Source: Nitrospira sp. (GTDB lineage: Bacteria; Nitrospirota; Nitrospiria; Nitrospirales; Nitrospiraceae). Taken from it: 64,000 nucleotides of DNA. The stretch is from the NCBI GenBank assembly GCA_029194725.1, contig JARFXQ010000003.1:1-64000 (forward strand), given 5' to 3'. This document shows positions 7,742 to 17,900 of the stretch, piece after piece (position 1 is the stretch's first letter; every line of letters begins with the position of its first letter). The position numbers and the translations under genes were made by a program. Under the pieces are notes generated by a model. It saw only the letters and a program-made list of their open reading frames with translations. It was not told the origin of the DNA and did not search any database.

Positions 7742-10532
7742 CCACCACGACATTCATCGACTCTCGCCCGAAGACGTGCTGAAGCGTATGGAAACCACGA
7801 GCGGTGGTCTGTCCTCTGGTGACGTTCAACGGCGATTGGCCCAATACGGCCCTAATATCCTCGTCGGGTCAGGCCATTACTCGCTCCTTCGAGGGCTCCT
7901 CCACCATTTCACTCACTTTCTCGCGATCCTCCTTTGGATTGCCGCCGGTCTCTCTTTCGCCGCGGACGTCATGAAGCCCGGTAAAGGGATGGCCACATTG
8001 GGATGGGCCATCCTCGGCGTCATCGTGATCAACGCGGTATTCGCCTTCTTCCAGGAATACAAGGCCGAGCGAGCTCTCCAGGCCCTCCACCGCCTATTGC
8101 CTGATACGACATGGGTGACCAGAGGAGGACAGCCAGTCGAGGTGACGCGAAGCGAGCTCACACCGGGCGATGTGCTGATTCTAGAAGAAGGAGAACGGGT
8201 GCCGGCCGATGCGCGTCTGATCGAGGCAGTCGGCATGCTGGTGGACAACGCCGACTTGACCGGTGAATCAAGACCGAAACGACGGGCAGCTGAAGCAACT
8301 GAGGACGGGCACCGGCTCGACCTTCCAAATCTCGTCTTTGCCGGAACCACCATCCTGTCCGGACATGGTCGCGCCGTCGTCTTCGCCACCGGGATGAATT
8401 CAGAGTTCGGCAAGATCGCCGCACTCACCACCATGATTGAAACCGAGGTCAGTCCTCTCCAGAAAGAGATCGCCAAGGTCACTCGCATCGTCGCCGTCAT
8501 TTCGTTAGCGATGGGGGCCACATTTTTTCTCGTCGGCCTATGGACCGGACTCGGCTTCTGGATCAGCGCTATCTTCGGCATCGGCATCATCGTGGCGAAC
8601 GTGCCGGAGGGTTTGCTCCCAACCGTCACCCTCGCCCTCGCCATCAGCAGCCAGCGCATGGCGAAGCGTAATGCATTGATCAAGCACCTGCCCTCCGTTG
8701 AGACGCTCGGCTGCACCAAGGTGATCTGTACGGATAAGACGGGCACCCTGACGGAAAATCGGATGAAGGTGGATCGATTCTTCGTCGATGGGCTCGTGAT
8801 CGAATCACGCGAGGGATGTTTTTTCGCCAGAGGTCGCATGATCAGCACAGCCGATGCCGACCAATGGCGTCCCTTCTTCGATGCGCTTCTTCATTGCCAT
8901 AACGCCAAACGTGTCCGGAAGTCGGATGGACGTTTCGGCGTCACCGGCGATCCCACTGAAGTTGCGTTGTTGGAATTTGCGATCGAACACGGATTGGCTC
9001 ACCGACCTCCGCTGCGGCGCATGGGGGAGCTGGCATTCGATGCAGATCGGAAGCGGATGAGCACTCTTCACTGGTCTGAAGGACGACTCGTCGCATTCAC
9101 CAAAGGCGCTCCTGAATCAGTGTTGGCGCTCTGTACCCACATCCAAAGCCGCGGCAACATCATTGCCATGTCTCCCAGTGAGCGCACACACCTCTTGAGC
9201 CAGAGTCGGTCCTTGGCGGAACAGGCCTATCGCGTGTTGGCCGTCGCCATGCGCGACGTGGCCCATCAGCCAGAGCACATTGAAGTAGAAACAATTGAAT
9301 CAGACCTGACATTCCTCGGACTCGTGGCCATGATGGATCCGCCGCACCGAGAAGTGCCAGCGGCCATCACGAAATGCCGAAGAGCCGGTGTTCGAGTCGT
9401 CATGGTCACCGGCGACCATCCGCTCACAGCCCTGGCCGTTGCGCGTAAGGTCGGCCTCGCGCCCGGACAGGCTGTACCATCACCGAGCGGCTTCGTCCCA
9501 GTTATCGAAGGGCCGCAACTCGACCAGACGAGCGACGAGCAGCTCCGTCAATTGTTGACTCCGTCTCGACCAGACGAGCCGGACCCGGTCTTCGCCCGGA
9601 TGGCCCCTCGCCACAAAATGCGGATCGTCTCGATGTTCAAGGAGATGGGGGAAGTCGTCGCGGTCACCGGCGACGGGGTCAACGATGCGCCTGCCCTCAA
9701 GAAAGCCGACATCGGCATCGCCATGGGGATCACAGGCACAGACGTGGCCAAGGAAACCGCCGACATCATTTTGCTCGACGACAACTTTGCGACGATCGTG
9801 AGTGCTATCGAAGAAGGACGCGCGGTCTATGAGAACATTCGTAAGTTCACAAGCTATGTGTTGGCAAGCAATGTGCCCGAAGTGGTGCCCTATTTGGGCT
9901 ACGGCTTTCTCGGGATGCCACTGGCTCTTACGATTCCTCAGGTCTTGGCGGTTGACCTCGGAACAGACATGATCCCCGCCCTTGGCCTCGGAACCGAACG
10001 ACCGCAATCCGATGTGATGGACATTCCGCCTCGCTCACAAGGCAACCGACTGTTGAGCTTTCCGCTCCTGCTCCGTGCCTATCTTTTCCTCGGGCTCATT
10101 GAGGCAGGGATAGCGATGGGAGGATTCTTCCTCTACCTTTATAGTCAGGGCTGGACTTGGGGCGAACACCTTGATTGGTCTTCCCCCTTATATAGACAGG
10201 CCACGACCGTGACCTTCGTCGGGATCGTTCTGGCTCAGGTGGCCAATGTTTTCGCTTGCCGGTCCGATCATCTCTCGGTGTCCAGACTCGGATGGCGAAC
10301 CAATCCGTTGATTGTGTGGGGGATCCTCACAGAACTCGTTATTCTGACTCTGATCACCTACACGCCGATTGGGAACGAGGTCTTTGGAACCAGTCCATTG
10401 CCGCATTGGATCTTCGGACCGCTCCTGCTCGGAGCCCTGACACTCTTGCTAGCGGAGGAGGGCCGCAAGATCATCGTGAGGCGACGCCGGCGCGGAGTTA
10501 CTGAGCCGACCATCAAGCAGTGTGTAGCGTGA
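7728..10532 (+). CDS. P2-type cation-transporting ATPase
   Basis: A 934-residue inner-membrane pump with all P-type landmarks. These are a cation-transporter N-terminal domain, the actuator TGES motif (DLTGESRPKR), the phosphorylated Asp near residue 336 in CTDKTGTLTENRM, the N-domain KGAPE motif, the hinge TGDGVNDAPALKKADIG, and six C-terminal helices. NVPEGLLPTVT in transmembrane helix 4 is of the PEGL type seen in Na+/K+- and Ca2+-like P2 ATPases, not the CPC of heavy-metal pumps. The ion is therefore likely Na+, K+, H+ or Ca2+, but cannot be fixed. The start is GTG 7728, with GAGG upstream and an overlap with usp. Confidence 0.9.
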   Translation: MPGNSHHDIHRLSPEDVLKRMETTSGGLSSGDVQRRLAQYGPNILVGSGHYSLLRGLLHHFTHFLAILLWIAAGLSFAADVMKPGKGMATLGWAILGVIVINAVFAFFQEYKAERALQALHRLLPDTTWVTRGGQPVEVTRSELTPGDVLILEEGERVPADARLIEAVGMLVDNADLTGESRPKRRAAEATEDGHRLDLPNLVFAGTTILSGHGRAVVFATGMNSEFGKIAALTTMIETEVSPLQKEIAKVTRIVAVISLAMGATFFLVGLWTGLGFWISAIFGIGIIVANVPEGLLPTVTLALAISSQRMAKRNALIKHLPSVETLGCTKVICTDKTGTLTENRMKVDRFFVDGLVIESREGCFFARGRMISTADADQWRPFFDALLHCHNAKRVRKSDGRFGVTGDPTEVALLEFAIEHGLAHRPPLRRMGELAFDADRKRMSTLHWSEGRLVAFTKGAPESVLALCTHIQSRGNIIAMSPSERTHLLSQSRSLAEQAYRVLAVAMRDVAHQPEHIEVETIESDLTFLGLVAMMDPPHREVPAAITKCRRAGVRVVMVTGDHPLTALAVARKVGLAPGQAVPSPSGFVPVIEGPQLDQTSDEQLRQLLTPSRPDEPDPVFARMAPRHKMRIVSMFKEMGEVVAVTGDGVNDAPALKKADIGIAMGITGTDVAKETADIILLDDNFATIVSAIEEGRAVYENIRKFTSYVLASNVPEVVPYLGYGFLGMPLALTIPQVLAVDLGTDMIPALGLGTERPQSDVMDIPPRSQGNRLLSFPLLLRAYLFLGLIEAGIAMGGFFLYLYSQGWTWGEHLDWSSPLYRQATTVTFVGIVLAQVANVFACRSDHLSVSRLGWRTNPLIVWGILTELVILTLITYTPIGNEVFGTSPLPHWIFGPLLLGALTLLLAEEGRKIIVRRRRRGVTEPTIKQCVA

Positions 10533-10636
10533 GCTCAATAATCGCCTGTCTTGCGTGAAGAAATGCAGGTTTCATCTCGCGAGTGAGCTAATGGCGCTCG
10601 CAACCAAAGATACCTACGCTATGCCCATCTGCTCGT

Positions 10637-11020
10637 TCACGGTGCGCCTTGCCACAGCATGTCATACCCGAGCTCCTTGGCTTCTGAGCACATGTTCACC
10701 AAGGATGAAAATTTACTGGTGAAGAGTTCGTCGGCATGAGACTTCTCGTGCGCCTCAAAGGAGCGCCAGTAGGTCACGATAGCGTAATGCTCGTCGGTGG
10801 CCTTGTTGTCGGTCAGCGAGCCCTCATCGGACACGAAGCCGGAGAACTTGAAGACTTGGCCGGCCAAGAAGCCCCCTTTCTCACCGCCGTAGGTTTCTTT
10901 GACCACCATGCACATCTCTCCAACGGCCAACTCGACGTCCTCGAAACTGACGCCTGGTTTCAGCTTCACGGTATTGAACAACATCTTGGCTCCGAACGGC
11001 AGCGTAATTGGGCCGAACAT
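10637..11020 (-). CDS. dimeric alpha/beta-barrel (ABM-like) protein
   Basis: A 127-residue cytoplasmic protein with the beta-alpha-beta-beta-alpha-beta pattern and terminal motif (YAIVTYWRSFEAHEKSHADE) of the antibiotic-biosynthesis-monooxygenase/Dabb superfamily. Members include heme-degrading and quinone-modifying oxygenases and non-enzymatic proteins, so no reaction is assigned. CAGGAGGG precedes ATG 11020, which excludes the longer frame. It is monocistronic as far as can be seen. A second small barrel protein lies at 31685 and a broken one at 41880. Confidence 0.55.
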   Translation of the reverse strand: MFGPITLPFGAKMLFNTVKLKPGVSFEDVELAVGEMCMVVKETYGGEKGGFLAGQVFKFSGFVSDEGSLTDNKATDEHYAIVTYWRSFEAHEKSHADELFTSKFSSLVNMCSEAKELGYDMLWQGAP

Positions 11021-11219
11021 GTAACCCTCCTGTGAAAGACGTACCTGGTGCAGGAACAAATCAACGTCTATCCGGTGATTTCCGGCTCACATGAGATAGT
11101 CTACCAGGAGCAGGCGCGAACTGGGGCTTCACGTGATCTTGTTCCGCAGACAGGCCAGGGCGGCTCATCAGGCCTGATTTCGGCGTATAATCCATCAGCT
11201 TGACTCGGGTGGTCACCAT

Positions 11220-11636
11220 TCATCTCTTCCCCCCGCACACAAATTTCCAAACCGACTGGGCCAAGGTTCCTCGCGGGATGGGTGCCCAGCCTGACTCTCC
11301 TGATTTCTTGTAAACCACGCTACCTGTCCCCATATTCCCTGAGGTATTTTCCAACTCCAGGAGTCGAAAACGTTCATTGACACAATCGTGTTCTTCCTGA
11401 GCTCGTACGGACAAGTATTTGCTGAAACCTCTGGTGTGGACGGTTTTCAGATCGTCTAAGACCCAGACTCTTACCAAGTCGTCTTTTCGGCTGATGGTCT
11501 CAGTATCGACATAGACTTTCGCCTTGTCATTGCCATCGATCAGTAGCCACTCGGCAAAGATAGGCGCCACACTCCACAGCTGAAGAAGCGTGAACGCAAT
11601 GAGAATTGTAGAAGATACGGCACGAGCGGAAGACAT
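11220..11636 (-). CDS. exported surface-adhesin-E-like protein
   Basis: A 138-residue protein with a signal peptide (about residues 1-29, ending at IFAEW). Its body fits the surface-adhesin protein E family: a Trp-led strand, YVDTETISRKDDLVRVWVL, a conserved DC in EEHDC, a glycine-rich strand and a final Cys near the C-terminus (KFVCGG). The two Cys probably form a disulfide. Known members are small periplasmic or surface proteins of poorly understood role. No neighbouring gene explains it. Confidence 0.6.
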   Translation of the reverse strand: MSSARAVSSTILIAFTLLQLWSVAPIFAEWLLIDGNDKAKVYVDTETISRKDDLVRVWVLDDLKTVHTRGFSKYLSVRAQEEHDCVNERFRLLELENTSGNMGTGSVVYKKSGESGWAPIPRGTLAQSVWKFVCGGKR

Positions 11637-11702
11637 GCGCCACCCTTGCAGAAAGAAATGATCAACCGCTGAGTCTGAGAAAGAAAGGGGTACCGACTAT
11701 TG

Positions 11703-11936
11703 CTACTGGCCTATTTTCTTGGTGATGCAGGTGTTGAACGCCATGCGCTGATGATAGGGCGTCCAAAACCACTTGTACTTATTCACCTGATCCAACTCAA
11801 CCACATATTCATTACACCGTTTCGTTTCTGCTTCTCCCGCTTCCAAAGGCGCCGTCATCACCCACGCCCCAATGCCAATGGCACCAAGAAAGAGAGTCAC
11901 CCCGGCAACCGCCATCACGATTCCTTTTGTATTCAT
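11703..11936 (-). CDS. small single-pass membrane protein, unknown function
   Basis: A 77-residue product with one N-terminal transmembrane helix or uncleaved signal (VMAVAGVTLFLGAIGIGAWVM). A short periplasmic tail follows with two Cys (KRCNEY and NTCITKK) that could pair. AGAGGGA upstream of ATG 11936 sets the start. I do not recognise a family. It lies 50 bp beyond the 3' end of tRNA-Leu on the same strand. Confidence 0.5.
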   Translation of the reverse strand: MNTKGIVMAVAGVTLFLGAIGIGAWVMTAPLEAGEAETKRCNEYVVELDQVNKYKWFWTPYHQRMAFNTCITKKIGQ

Positions 11937-11985
11937 GAATCCCTCTATACGTTCGTTCGAAACCGATACACGATCCACCTATGAC

Positions 11986-12075
11986 TGGTGCCGGAGACCG
12001 GGATCGAACCGGCACGGGCCTTTTGAGCCCGAGGGATTTTAAGTCCCTTGCGTCTGCCTATTCCGCCACTCCGGC
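11986..12075 (-). tRNA. tRNA-Leu (UAA anticodon)
   Basis: On the minus strand the sequence begins GCCGGAG and ends CTCCGGC followed by ACCA, giving a perfect seven-pair acceptor stem with encoded CCA. The anticodon loop is CTTAAAA with anticodon TAA. The T arm reads CCGGTTCGATCCCGG. A long variable arm (about 12 nt, CTCGGGCTCAAAAGGCCCG region) marks it as a class II tRNA, and the GGCAGAC D-loop and A at the discriminator position fit tRNA-Leu. The total length is 90 nt with CCA. The region just behind its 5' end contains gene remnants, which would fit tRNA-linked integration, but no attachment-site duplication was seen. Confidence 0.95.
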
Positions 12076-12690
12076 GAGAGGCGGATTGTAACATAGCGAC
12101 TGCGGATCACAGCCACTTTTATCACCCCCTCTTTCCCACCCGTCCACCATAGTCAATATGGGGGCCAGTGCAACTGAAACACGACACCGGTAGCTCAGAC
12201 AAGACCTTCAGGAGAATTCTTCCAGGAAACTCGCTCTCCATGAGCTACAACGTACGGCGGACAGACTCCCATCGGTCCGATCCTGTACGTCACTGGCGGG
12301 CTGCGGAAAAACCCTCCGTTCATCCCAATGAATGAAGGCGAGCTGGATCTGTTCGTCTCGTCCGTGAGGGGAACCGTTCTCGATACCAGGCCGACAGACC
12401 TGTGGCTTCCTCGTCCCTACTTCAGTGAAGGGTGTCGGAGCCATCATCCAAAACTCGATACAGCGGAACGGCCATGGCAACAAATTTGAACGCAGAATGG
12501 AAGGCTGGAGACGCTCGTGGCCGTCCAGGAAGGGTTTGTCGGCTTGGCCGTCGCCCTTCAGCGCAGAACGCGCCGTATTCGTATTGGGAATGGTGCTGAA
12601 GCGGCTTGCGAACCAACCGGCCTCGGTGAGGCCGCTTGTCGAATGGATCGGACGAGGAAAGGCTCGTTAGCCCCCTGATGCCGATCTACT
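12076..12690. other. about 615 bp of non-coding or decayed sequence upstream of tRNA-Leu
   Basis: Several frames of 60-90 codons overlap here on both strands, but none has a ribosome binding site with a recognisable domain. One plus-strand frame shows a coding-like stretch (VAVQEGFVGLAVALQRRT, near 12510) that stops before the heme-motif remnant at 12691. I read the region as decayed. Confidence 0.35.
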
Positions 12691-12825
12691 GTGTATAAGG
12701 ATTGCCTCGCCTGCCACGAGAATCCCGAAGGGATCCTGGACATTTCGAGCTATCCGAAGGAAGGTGATCGAGGAGGAGAACTGGGCGGGGCTATCAGCAT
12801 TCAAATCCCCTCGGACCACCGGTAG
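12691..12825 (+). pseudogene. remnant of a Tll0287/DUF3365-like heme sensor domain
   Basis: This 44-codon open stretch reads KDCLACHENPEG, then LDISSYPKEG and GAISIQIP. It matches the C-terminal core of the Tll0287-like (DUF3365) periplasmic sensor domain: a CxxCH heme-binding motif, a DISxYxKEG segment and the GAISV/I-x-IP strand. An in-frame TGA lies 12 nt before the stretch and TAG ends it, no ribosome binding site is present, and the upstream half of the domain and any kinase module are missing. It is therefore a fragment of a heme-binding sensor or small cytochrome gene. Confidence 0.6.
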
Positions 12826-12874
12826 CAGACAGCCCGTACCCGACGGAGGAGAGCGACGGGGTGATCTGCTACCG
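12820..12874. repeat. 10-bp inverted repeat with 35-nt loop
   Basis: CGGTAGCAGA at 12820-12829 is mirrored by TCTGCTACCG at 12865-12874. It lies between the heme-sensor remnant and the end of the YtxH gene. No T-run follows on either strand, so a rho-independent terminator is not supported; it may be the edge of a lost element. Confidence 0.4.
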
Positions 12875-12890
12875 ATGATCTTCGAGAAGC

Positions 12891-13160
12891 TTAGTTCAAT
12901 ACCGCCGTCAGTTGTGGCCGTTCTTGCTCACAGCTCTTTTCTTTCCCGGCTTTACGGTCCAGCGCTCCCTCCACTCCGGACTTGATCGCCTTGCCCCATC
13001 GGCTGGTCTGCACCTGCGCCTTGCGGGCATAGCGGCTGATGCTTCGGCGAGTTTCCACACCAGTCTGTGGAGCGAAGAGGAGCCCGAGTCCCGCTCCGAT
13101 GACCGCCCCACCGGCGATAAGTGCTGCTGCCTTGGCGACCTGATTCTCCTGCTCCGACAT
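12891..13160 (-). CDS. YtxH-like small stress protein
   Basis: An 89-residue protein with the YtxH signature: a Gly/Ala-rich membrane-inserting helix (ALIAGGAVIGAGLGLLFAPQTG, about residues 12-33) immediately followed by a basic amphipathic segment (ETRRSISRYARKAQ). YtxH-type proteins are general-stress genes in Bacillus and common in nitrifiers; their function is not known. The start at 13160 follows an excellent GAGGAGG site, so the longer frame upstream is not used. A single-gene unit, transcribed towards the decayed region. Confidence 0.7.
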   Translation of the reverse strand: MSEQENQVAKAAALIAGGAVIGAGLGLLFAPQTGVETRRSISRYARKAQVQTSRWGKAIKSGVEGALDRKAGKEKSCEQERPQLTAVLN

Positions 13161-13604
13161 GGTGAACCTCCTCGTGATGGTGAATGAGCCGGAAGATCGT
13201 TTAAGGACTCTTCCTATGGTGAGGTGTTTGAGCATGCTCTGTGCCAGGATAAGAATATTCGTCGAGGACACGAATTCCGCGGAAAACCGTAGGAGGCGTT
13301 TTTTGGCAATTAAGAGTGACTAATTTTTGGTCTCTTTTTCTCGACAGATCGAGACACAGTCGTTTCAGAAAACCAACACTTTCGATTCATACATGCTGGT
13401 GAATCAGCCATGGAAGCCGATTTACCGGGGTCAAACTTTAGGCGTTTCTAACCTTTGTCCCGCTTGCATTGACACATGAGCCCCCGTATGATCCAGCGGC
13501 AAGTTTTGCCGTAGGTCGCGAAGGGTACTGTGTATGATTCAAGATTTCCGTTCCCTTCAGGCTATGAGTGTCTTCTCACGAAGGACTATACTGAAAGCAC
13601 AGTA
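13161..13604. other. 444-bp divergent intergenic region before lgt
   Basis: This holds the promoters of the minus-strand YtxH gene and plus-strand lgt. The only clear structure is a small perfect hairpin at 13339-13354 (TCTCGA-CAGA-TCGAGA) preceded by a T-run on the plus strand. It is not followed by T on either strand and so is not a typical terminator. Confidence 0.35.
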
Positions 13605-14423
13605 ATGGGTCCCGCAGCCGCCATCCCCTACCCAAACATCGACCCAGTTATTGTGGCACTAGGACCCATCCAACTCCGCTGGTATGGGTTGATGTACCTG
13701 ATCGGCCTGACCGCGGCTTACTTCCTGATCCAACACAAAGTTGCCCGCAAAGAGCTGGCAATCAGGAAGGACCAGATCTATGACATGGTCGTCTACGCTG
13801 CTTTCGGCGTATTTCTCGGAGGACGGATCGGCTACACGCTCTTTTACAATTTTTCCTACTACATCCAAAACCCGCTGAAACTCCTTGCCGTCTGGGAAGG
13901 GGGCATGTCTTTCCACGGAGGGCTCCTCGGAACCATCCTCGCGCTGATCTGGTTCAGTCGAAGGCAAGGAATTCCTGCCTACACCATCGCAGACCTGGCT
14001 GCCTGCGTCACGCCGATCGGCTTAGGATTCGGCAGGATCGGAAACTTTATCAACGGTGAACTCTTCGGTCGGTCAACCGACGTGGACTGGTGCATGGTCT
14101 TTCCGGCAGGGGGGCCTGCTTGCCGCCATCCCTCACAATTGTATGAGGCAACGCTGGAAGGCCTTGTCTTATTCACAGCATTATGGTGGATCGATCGGCG
14201 CCCGACCCCGCCCGGCACAGTCTTCTGGAGCTTCATCACCGGGTACGGCATCAGCCGACTGATCGTTGAACTCTTCCGTGAACCGGATCAGCACCTAGGT
14301 TTCATCTTGGGACCGATCACTATGGGTCAAGTCCTCTCTCTGCCCATGGTACTGGTCGGGGCCCTCATGCTGATCTTAGGCTACCAAAGAGAAAGACAGA
14401 AGGTCGCATGCCCTGGACAGTGA
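13605..14423 (+). CDS. lgt: prolipoprotein diacylglyceryl transferase
   Basis: A 272-residue integral membrane enzyme that moves diacylglycerol from phosphatidylglycerol to the lipobox Cys of lipoproteins, the first step of lipoprotein maturation. Visible hallmarks are the N-terminal RWYGLMYLIG segment, the HGGLLG loop (about residue 104) with its essential His, and the Lgt signature GRIGNFINGELFGR (near residue 145). The C-terminal helix MGQVLSLPM is also present. About seven transmembrane helices fit the family. ATG 13605 is chosen to match the family N-terminus; an ATG at 13530 with AAGGG upstream would add 25 residues. The window encodes many lipoproteins that need this enzyme. Confidence 0.92.
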   Translation: MGPAAAIPYPNIDPVIVALGPIQLRWYGLMYLIGLTAAYFLIQHKVARKELAIRKDQIYDMVVYAAFGVFLGGRIGYTLFYNFSYYIQNPLKLLAVWEGGMSFHGGLLGTILALIWFSRRQGIPAYTIADLAACVTPIGLGFGRIGNFINGELFGRSTDVDWCMVFPAGGPACRHPSQLYEATLEGLVLFTALWWIDRRPTPPGTVFWSFITGYGISRLIVELFREPDQHLGFILGPITMGQVLSLPMVLVGALMLILGYQRERQKVACPGQ

Positions 14424-14560
14424 TGCGTGCCGAGTCCTGAGTGCTGAGCGAAGAACGTCGCTGATTGTTAACTCAGCACACAGCCCGCTTCGCCGCCCGC
14501 ATCGACGAGTCTGCGAGACGTGACTCAGCGAGTCGAGCACTCGATTCTCAACACTGACCC

Positions 14561-14944
14561 CTAGTACGGCATCTCGTCATCGTCGAGGCCCACATGGTGG
14601 CCCAACTCGTGCACGACCGTGTCGTACACTTCCTGCACCACTTCTTCCGGACTCTCACAGATGCGGAGAATCGGCCCTCTATATATGGAAATCTGAGGCG
14701 GTTGTTCCCCTCCGGGCCTAAAGAACGAATCCGCCGCCAGCGACTGGCCTTGATACAGGCCGAGCAGATCGTCCTCTCTGTCCAAGTCCAGATCTCGCAA
14801 CACCTCTTCCGGCGGTTCTTCCTCCACCACGACGGCGATCGATTCCATCAGCTTGGCGTAAGGGGCAGGCAAATCGGCAATCGCCTGTTGAACCAGCTGC
14901 GCAAAAGCTTCAGATGAGATATGGTCTCGCCTGGCCATTTCCAT
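14561..14944 (-). CDS. small zincin-like metallopeptidase family protein
   Basis: A 127-residue protein of the COG3824-type minimal metallopeptidase family. It contains the zinc motif HELGHHVGLDD near the C-terminus (HExxH plus a downstream acidic zinc-ligand candidate) and the family segment GLYQGQSL. It has no signal peptide and is likely cytoplasmic; the substrate is unknown. It lies 12 bp downstream of the addA-like gene on the same strand, so it may be the last gene of that operon. Confidence 0.75.
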   Translation of the reverse strand: MEMARRDHISSEAFAQLVQQAIADLPAPYAKLMESIAVVVEEEPPEEVLRDLDLDREDDLLGLYQGQSLAADSFFRPGGEQPPQISIYRGPILRICESPEEVVQEVYDTVVHELGHHVGLDDDEMPY

Positions 14945-14956
14945 TGCCCCCTACCC

Positions 14957-17900
14957 TCATAATTCAACCGCCATCGCACAACGAAGGAACAGACAGTGGA
15001 AACGAACGGTTTCGACTCCAAGACTCTGTCGGACCGCAGCTTTATAGACCTCACTCTGCGTTCGATACTGCTCGGCTCGAGCCGACGCTCGATCCGGCGA
15101 TATCATGTCCGTCTTATAGTCGACTATCCAGATTTCTCCTTCCAGCCGATAAATGAGGTCGATGACTCCTTCCATGACCTGCCGATCCCCCCATGGCATG
15201 ATGAACGGGACCTCCCGACCAAGGATCTGGGATGAGCGCAGACTCGCATAGGCTTCCGATCGGCTAAAAGTTGCAAGGAGATCTTTCACGGAGTCAGCGA
15301 CCGCTCCAGTAACGGACTGGTCGTCCGGTCCAAGGACAGACCGAAGGGCTGGATCAACCTGCGTAAATAACCCGGAAGGGTCTTGTGAAAAGTCCCATCG
15401 CTCGAGCAGACGGTGCGCCACCACACCGGCCAACCGTCCGATCTCCACATCCTGCCGAACCGGAGTCCTCTCACGTATGGCCGCCCCTCGCGTGCCCAGT
15501 GTCGTGGGCGTCAGATGATGTGGAGTCTCGCGAATCTCGGTCCATCGAGCAGTCCTTATTCTCCACCGTTCGGCAATCTCCATTGGATCAATCAAAACCG
15601 CATCGGCCATTCTGTCCACACGCCGGCGAGGTCGCTTTCGTTCCGGCGCTCTGGCGACTCGATGGGGAATCGCGCAGTCGCCGACCTTCAAGACCTCGGT
15701 TGAGGCTGTTCCGATCTCCCCCATACCGATGTTTTGCAACAGGTCAAAAACCGTTTCACCGACCGAGCGGGTCGTGCTTCCCCCCGACAACAGTAACAAC
15801 TCTTTGGCTCTAGTCATCCCGACATAGAGCACTCGTCTCCGTTCGGCCTCTTCTCGCAACCGCAGCTTATGTTGGACCAGTAGCGCCCCGAGGGATCGAT
15901 GACGGTCCAGAGTAAGCCCATAGGTTCCGCTCGACCAATCGTAAAGGATATGCGGCACGCTCCGCTCCCGTCCGCTCCCCTGGTGGAGACCCGGCAGGAC
16001 AACAATGGGAAACTCCAACCCTTTGGCTTTATGAATCGTCAAGACATGCACTGCTTCGAGCGACTCCTCGGCGAGAGGGCTCTCCGATTCGTCCGGTTGT
16101 TCTTCAAGCCTGGCGATCATAAGCTCCACAAATCCACCCAAGGTCATGTGGGGCCGGTCGGCCAATGAAGCAGCCGTCTGTTTCACCTTCATGAGATTGG
16201 CCACGGCCTGTTCGCCATGGAGCGATGCGGCGGCCAAATCGAGGAGGGGTAGTCGGTCAAACATCAGTTCGATGGCCTCAGCCAATGGCAGCACAGCGAC
16301 AGCCCGATGGAGCCAGGCCAGGTGTTCGTACAGCCGCTGAACGGCGGCGGCACGAGCGTGGGGCCACGCCTCCAAACGAACCGCGCGGAAATAATTGAAA
16401 TGCCCCGCTTGCTTGAGCTCATAGAGTTCTCGATCCGTCAGGCCTCCAAGTGGTGAACGAAGGAGACCGGTTAGAGCGATCTCGTCATGAGGATGATCCA
16501 AGACCCGCAACAGGTTGACGAGATCGATCACCTCTTGGCGGCGATAGAAATGCTTTTCCCCTTCAATGACGTAGGGAATATCGTGCCGACGCAGAGCATC
16601 GAGGTAGGCATCGGCTTGCGTAAGCTTCCTAAACAACAAGGCCACGTGGCCCGGCTTCATTGAAGGACGATTCAGGACCTCGTCAGTCAGCCAGCGAGCC
16701 AGCGCTTCGCTCTCGGCTCTCGTCGCCGCTGCTGCATCAAATGTTTCTGTTTCGCCATCCGGCGTTGTCACGCTGAGACGAACGCCGGGCTCGATCGACG
16801 CCGGGCGCCGCTGGGGACGCACCTCCAGACGGACATTCGCCGGCTGGATCAGCGGCTTCCGCTCGAACAACCGATCGAAGATCTCATTCACCGGCTCCAA
16901 GACTGCCGCATCGCTTCGGAAGTTCGTCGTCAACGTTCGGGCCATTCCACCATCGATCGTAATTTTTTCCACAACACGATCAAAGGCTTCGATGTCTGCA
17001 CGCCGAAAGGCATAAATCGATTGTTTGGGATCACCGACGATGAAGAGTTTCCCCGGTTCGAGTCGCATCTCTTGCCAGTCGGCCGCCTGGCTGCCCTGCT
17101 GCTCCGAGACCGCAAGGATAATTTCGTACTGCACCGGGTCTGTGTCCTGAAATTCATCGACCAGCACGGCACAATAGTCTCGTTTGATCCGTTCGCGAAT
17201 GGACGGATGTTCGAAAAGCAGCGTCCGTGCCCGTGCCAGTAACCCATCAAACGAAAGCCAGCCCTGCCGAGCAAAGGTTTCGCGAATGTTTCGCGCAAGC
17301 GGGATAAGCAGGTTCAGAAGGTCGTTCATGAATGCATGATCGACCGACAGAAGCTGTTGCGCCGTCTGGATGAGCACGGCGGCCTCTTTGAAATCTCCCT
17401 TTTCCCACTCACCCACAGCGTTTCCGAGATCCTTGTCGAGCCATTCTTGTTCTGCCGTTGTCAAATCTTGCCGGCCTGGCAACCCTTTCGCTCCCACGAG
17501 CCGCATCAAGGACGCCGTCGCAGCGAGCATCTGCTCGACCTTACGGCGCTTGGGCCTGTCGTACCTCTTTAATAGTTGCTGTGTCCCGGCATCCATTTGC
17601 TGGATCCAATGCAGAATGGCTGGCGTCACTGCCGTTGATTCGACTTGTCCTTGCAGAATACTGAGATCAATTAATTCGCTGCACAAGGACCGGGCCAATG
17701 TTCTGACTGCTTCGAGAGTGGTCGACGACAAGATCGATCGCCACAGGTGATGCTGTTGTCCGGCTCGGCTCAATTCATGATCGAGCCAGCAATCCCACGC
17801 GGCCGTGAACTGCTCTTCAAATCGCAAGCCGTCGTCTTCTTTGAAATCGGGATCGACTCCGCTCTCCAGCGGATGGAGTCGCAATAAGTGGGCAGCGAAA

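Noticed and set aside
12208..12670. Short frames on both strands, possible transposase or other gene remnants
   Set aside because: No motif could be named with confidence and the frames overlap each other; left as decayed sequence.
13339..13354. Perfect 6-bp hairpin as a terminator
   Set aside because: No T-run follows on either strand and no gene ends next to it.
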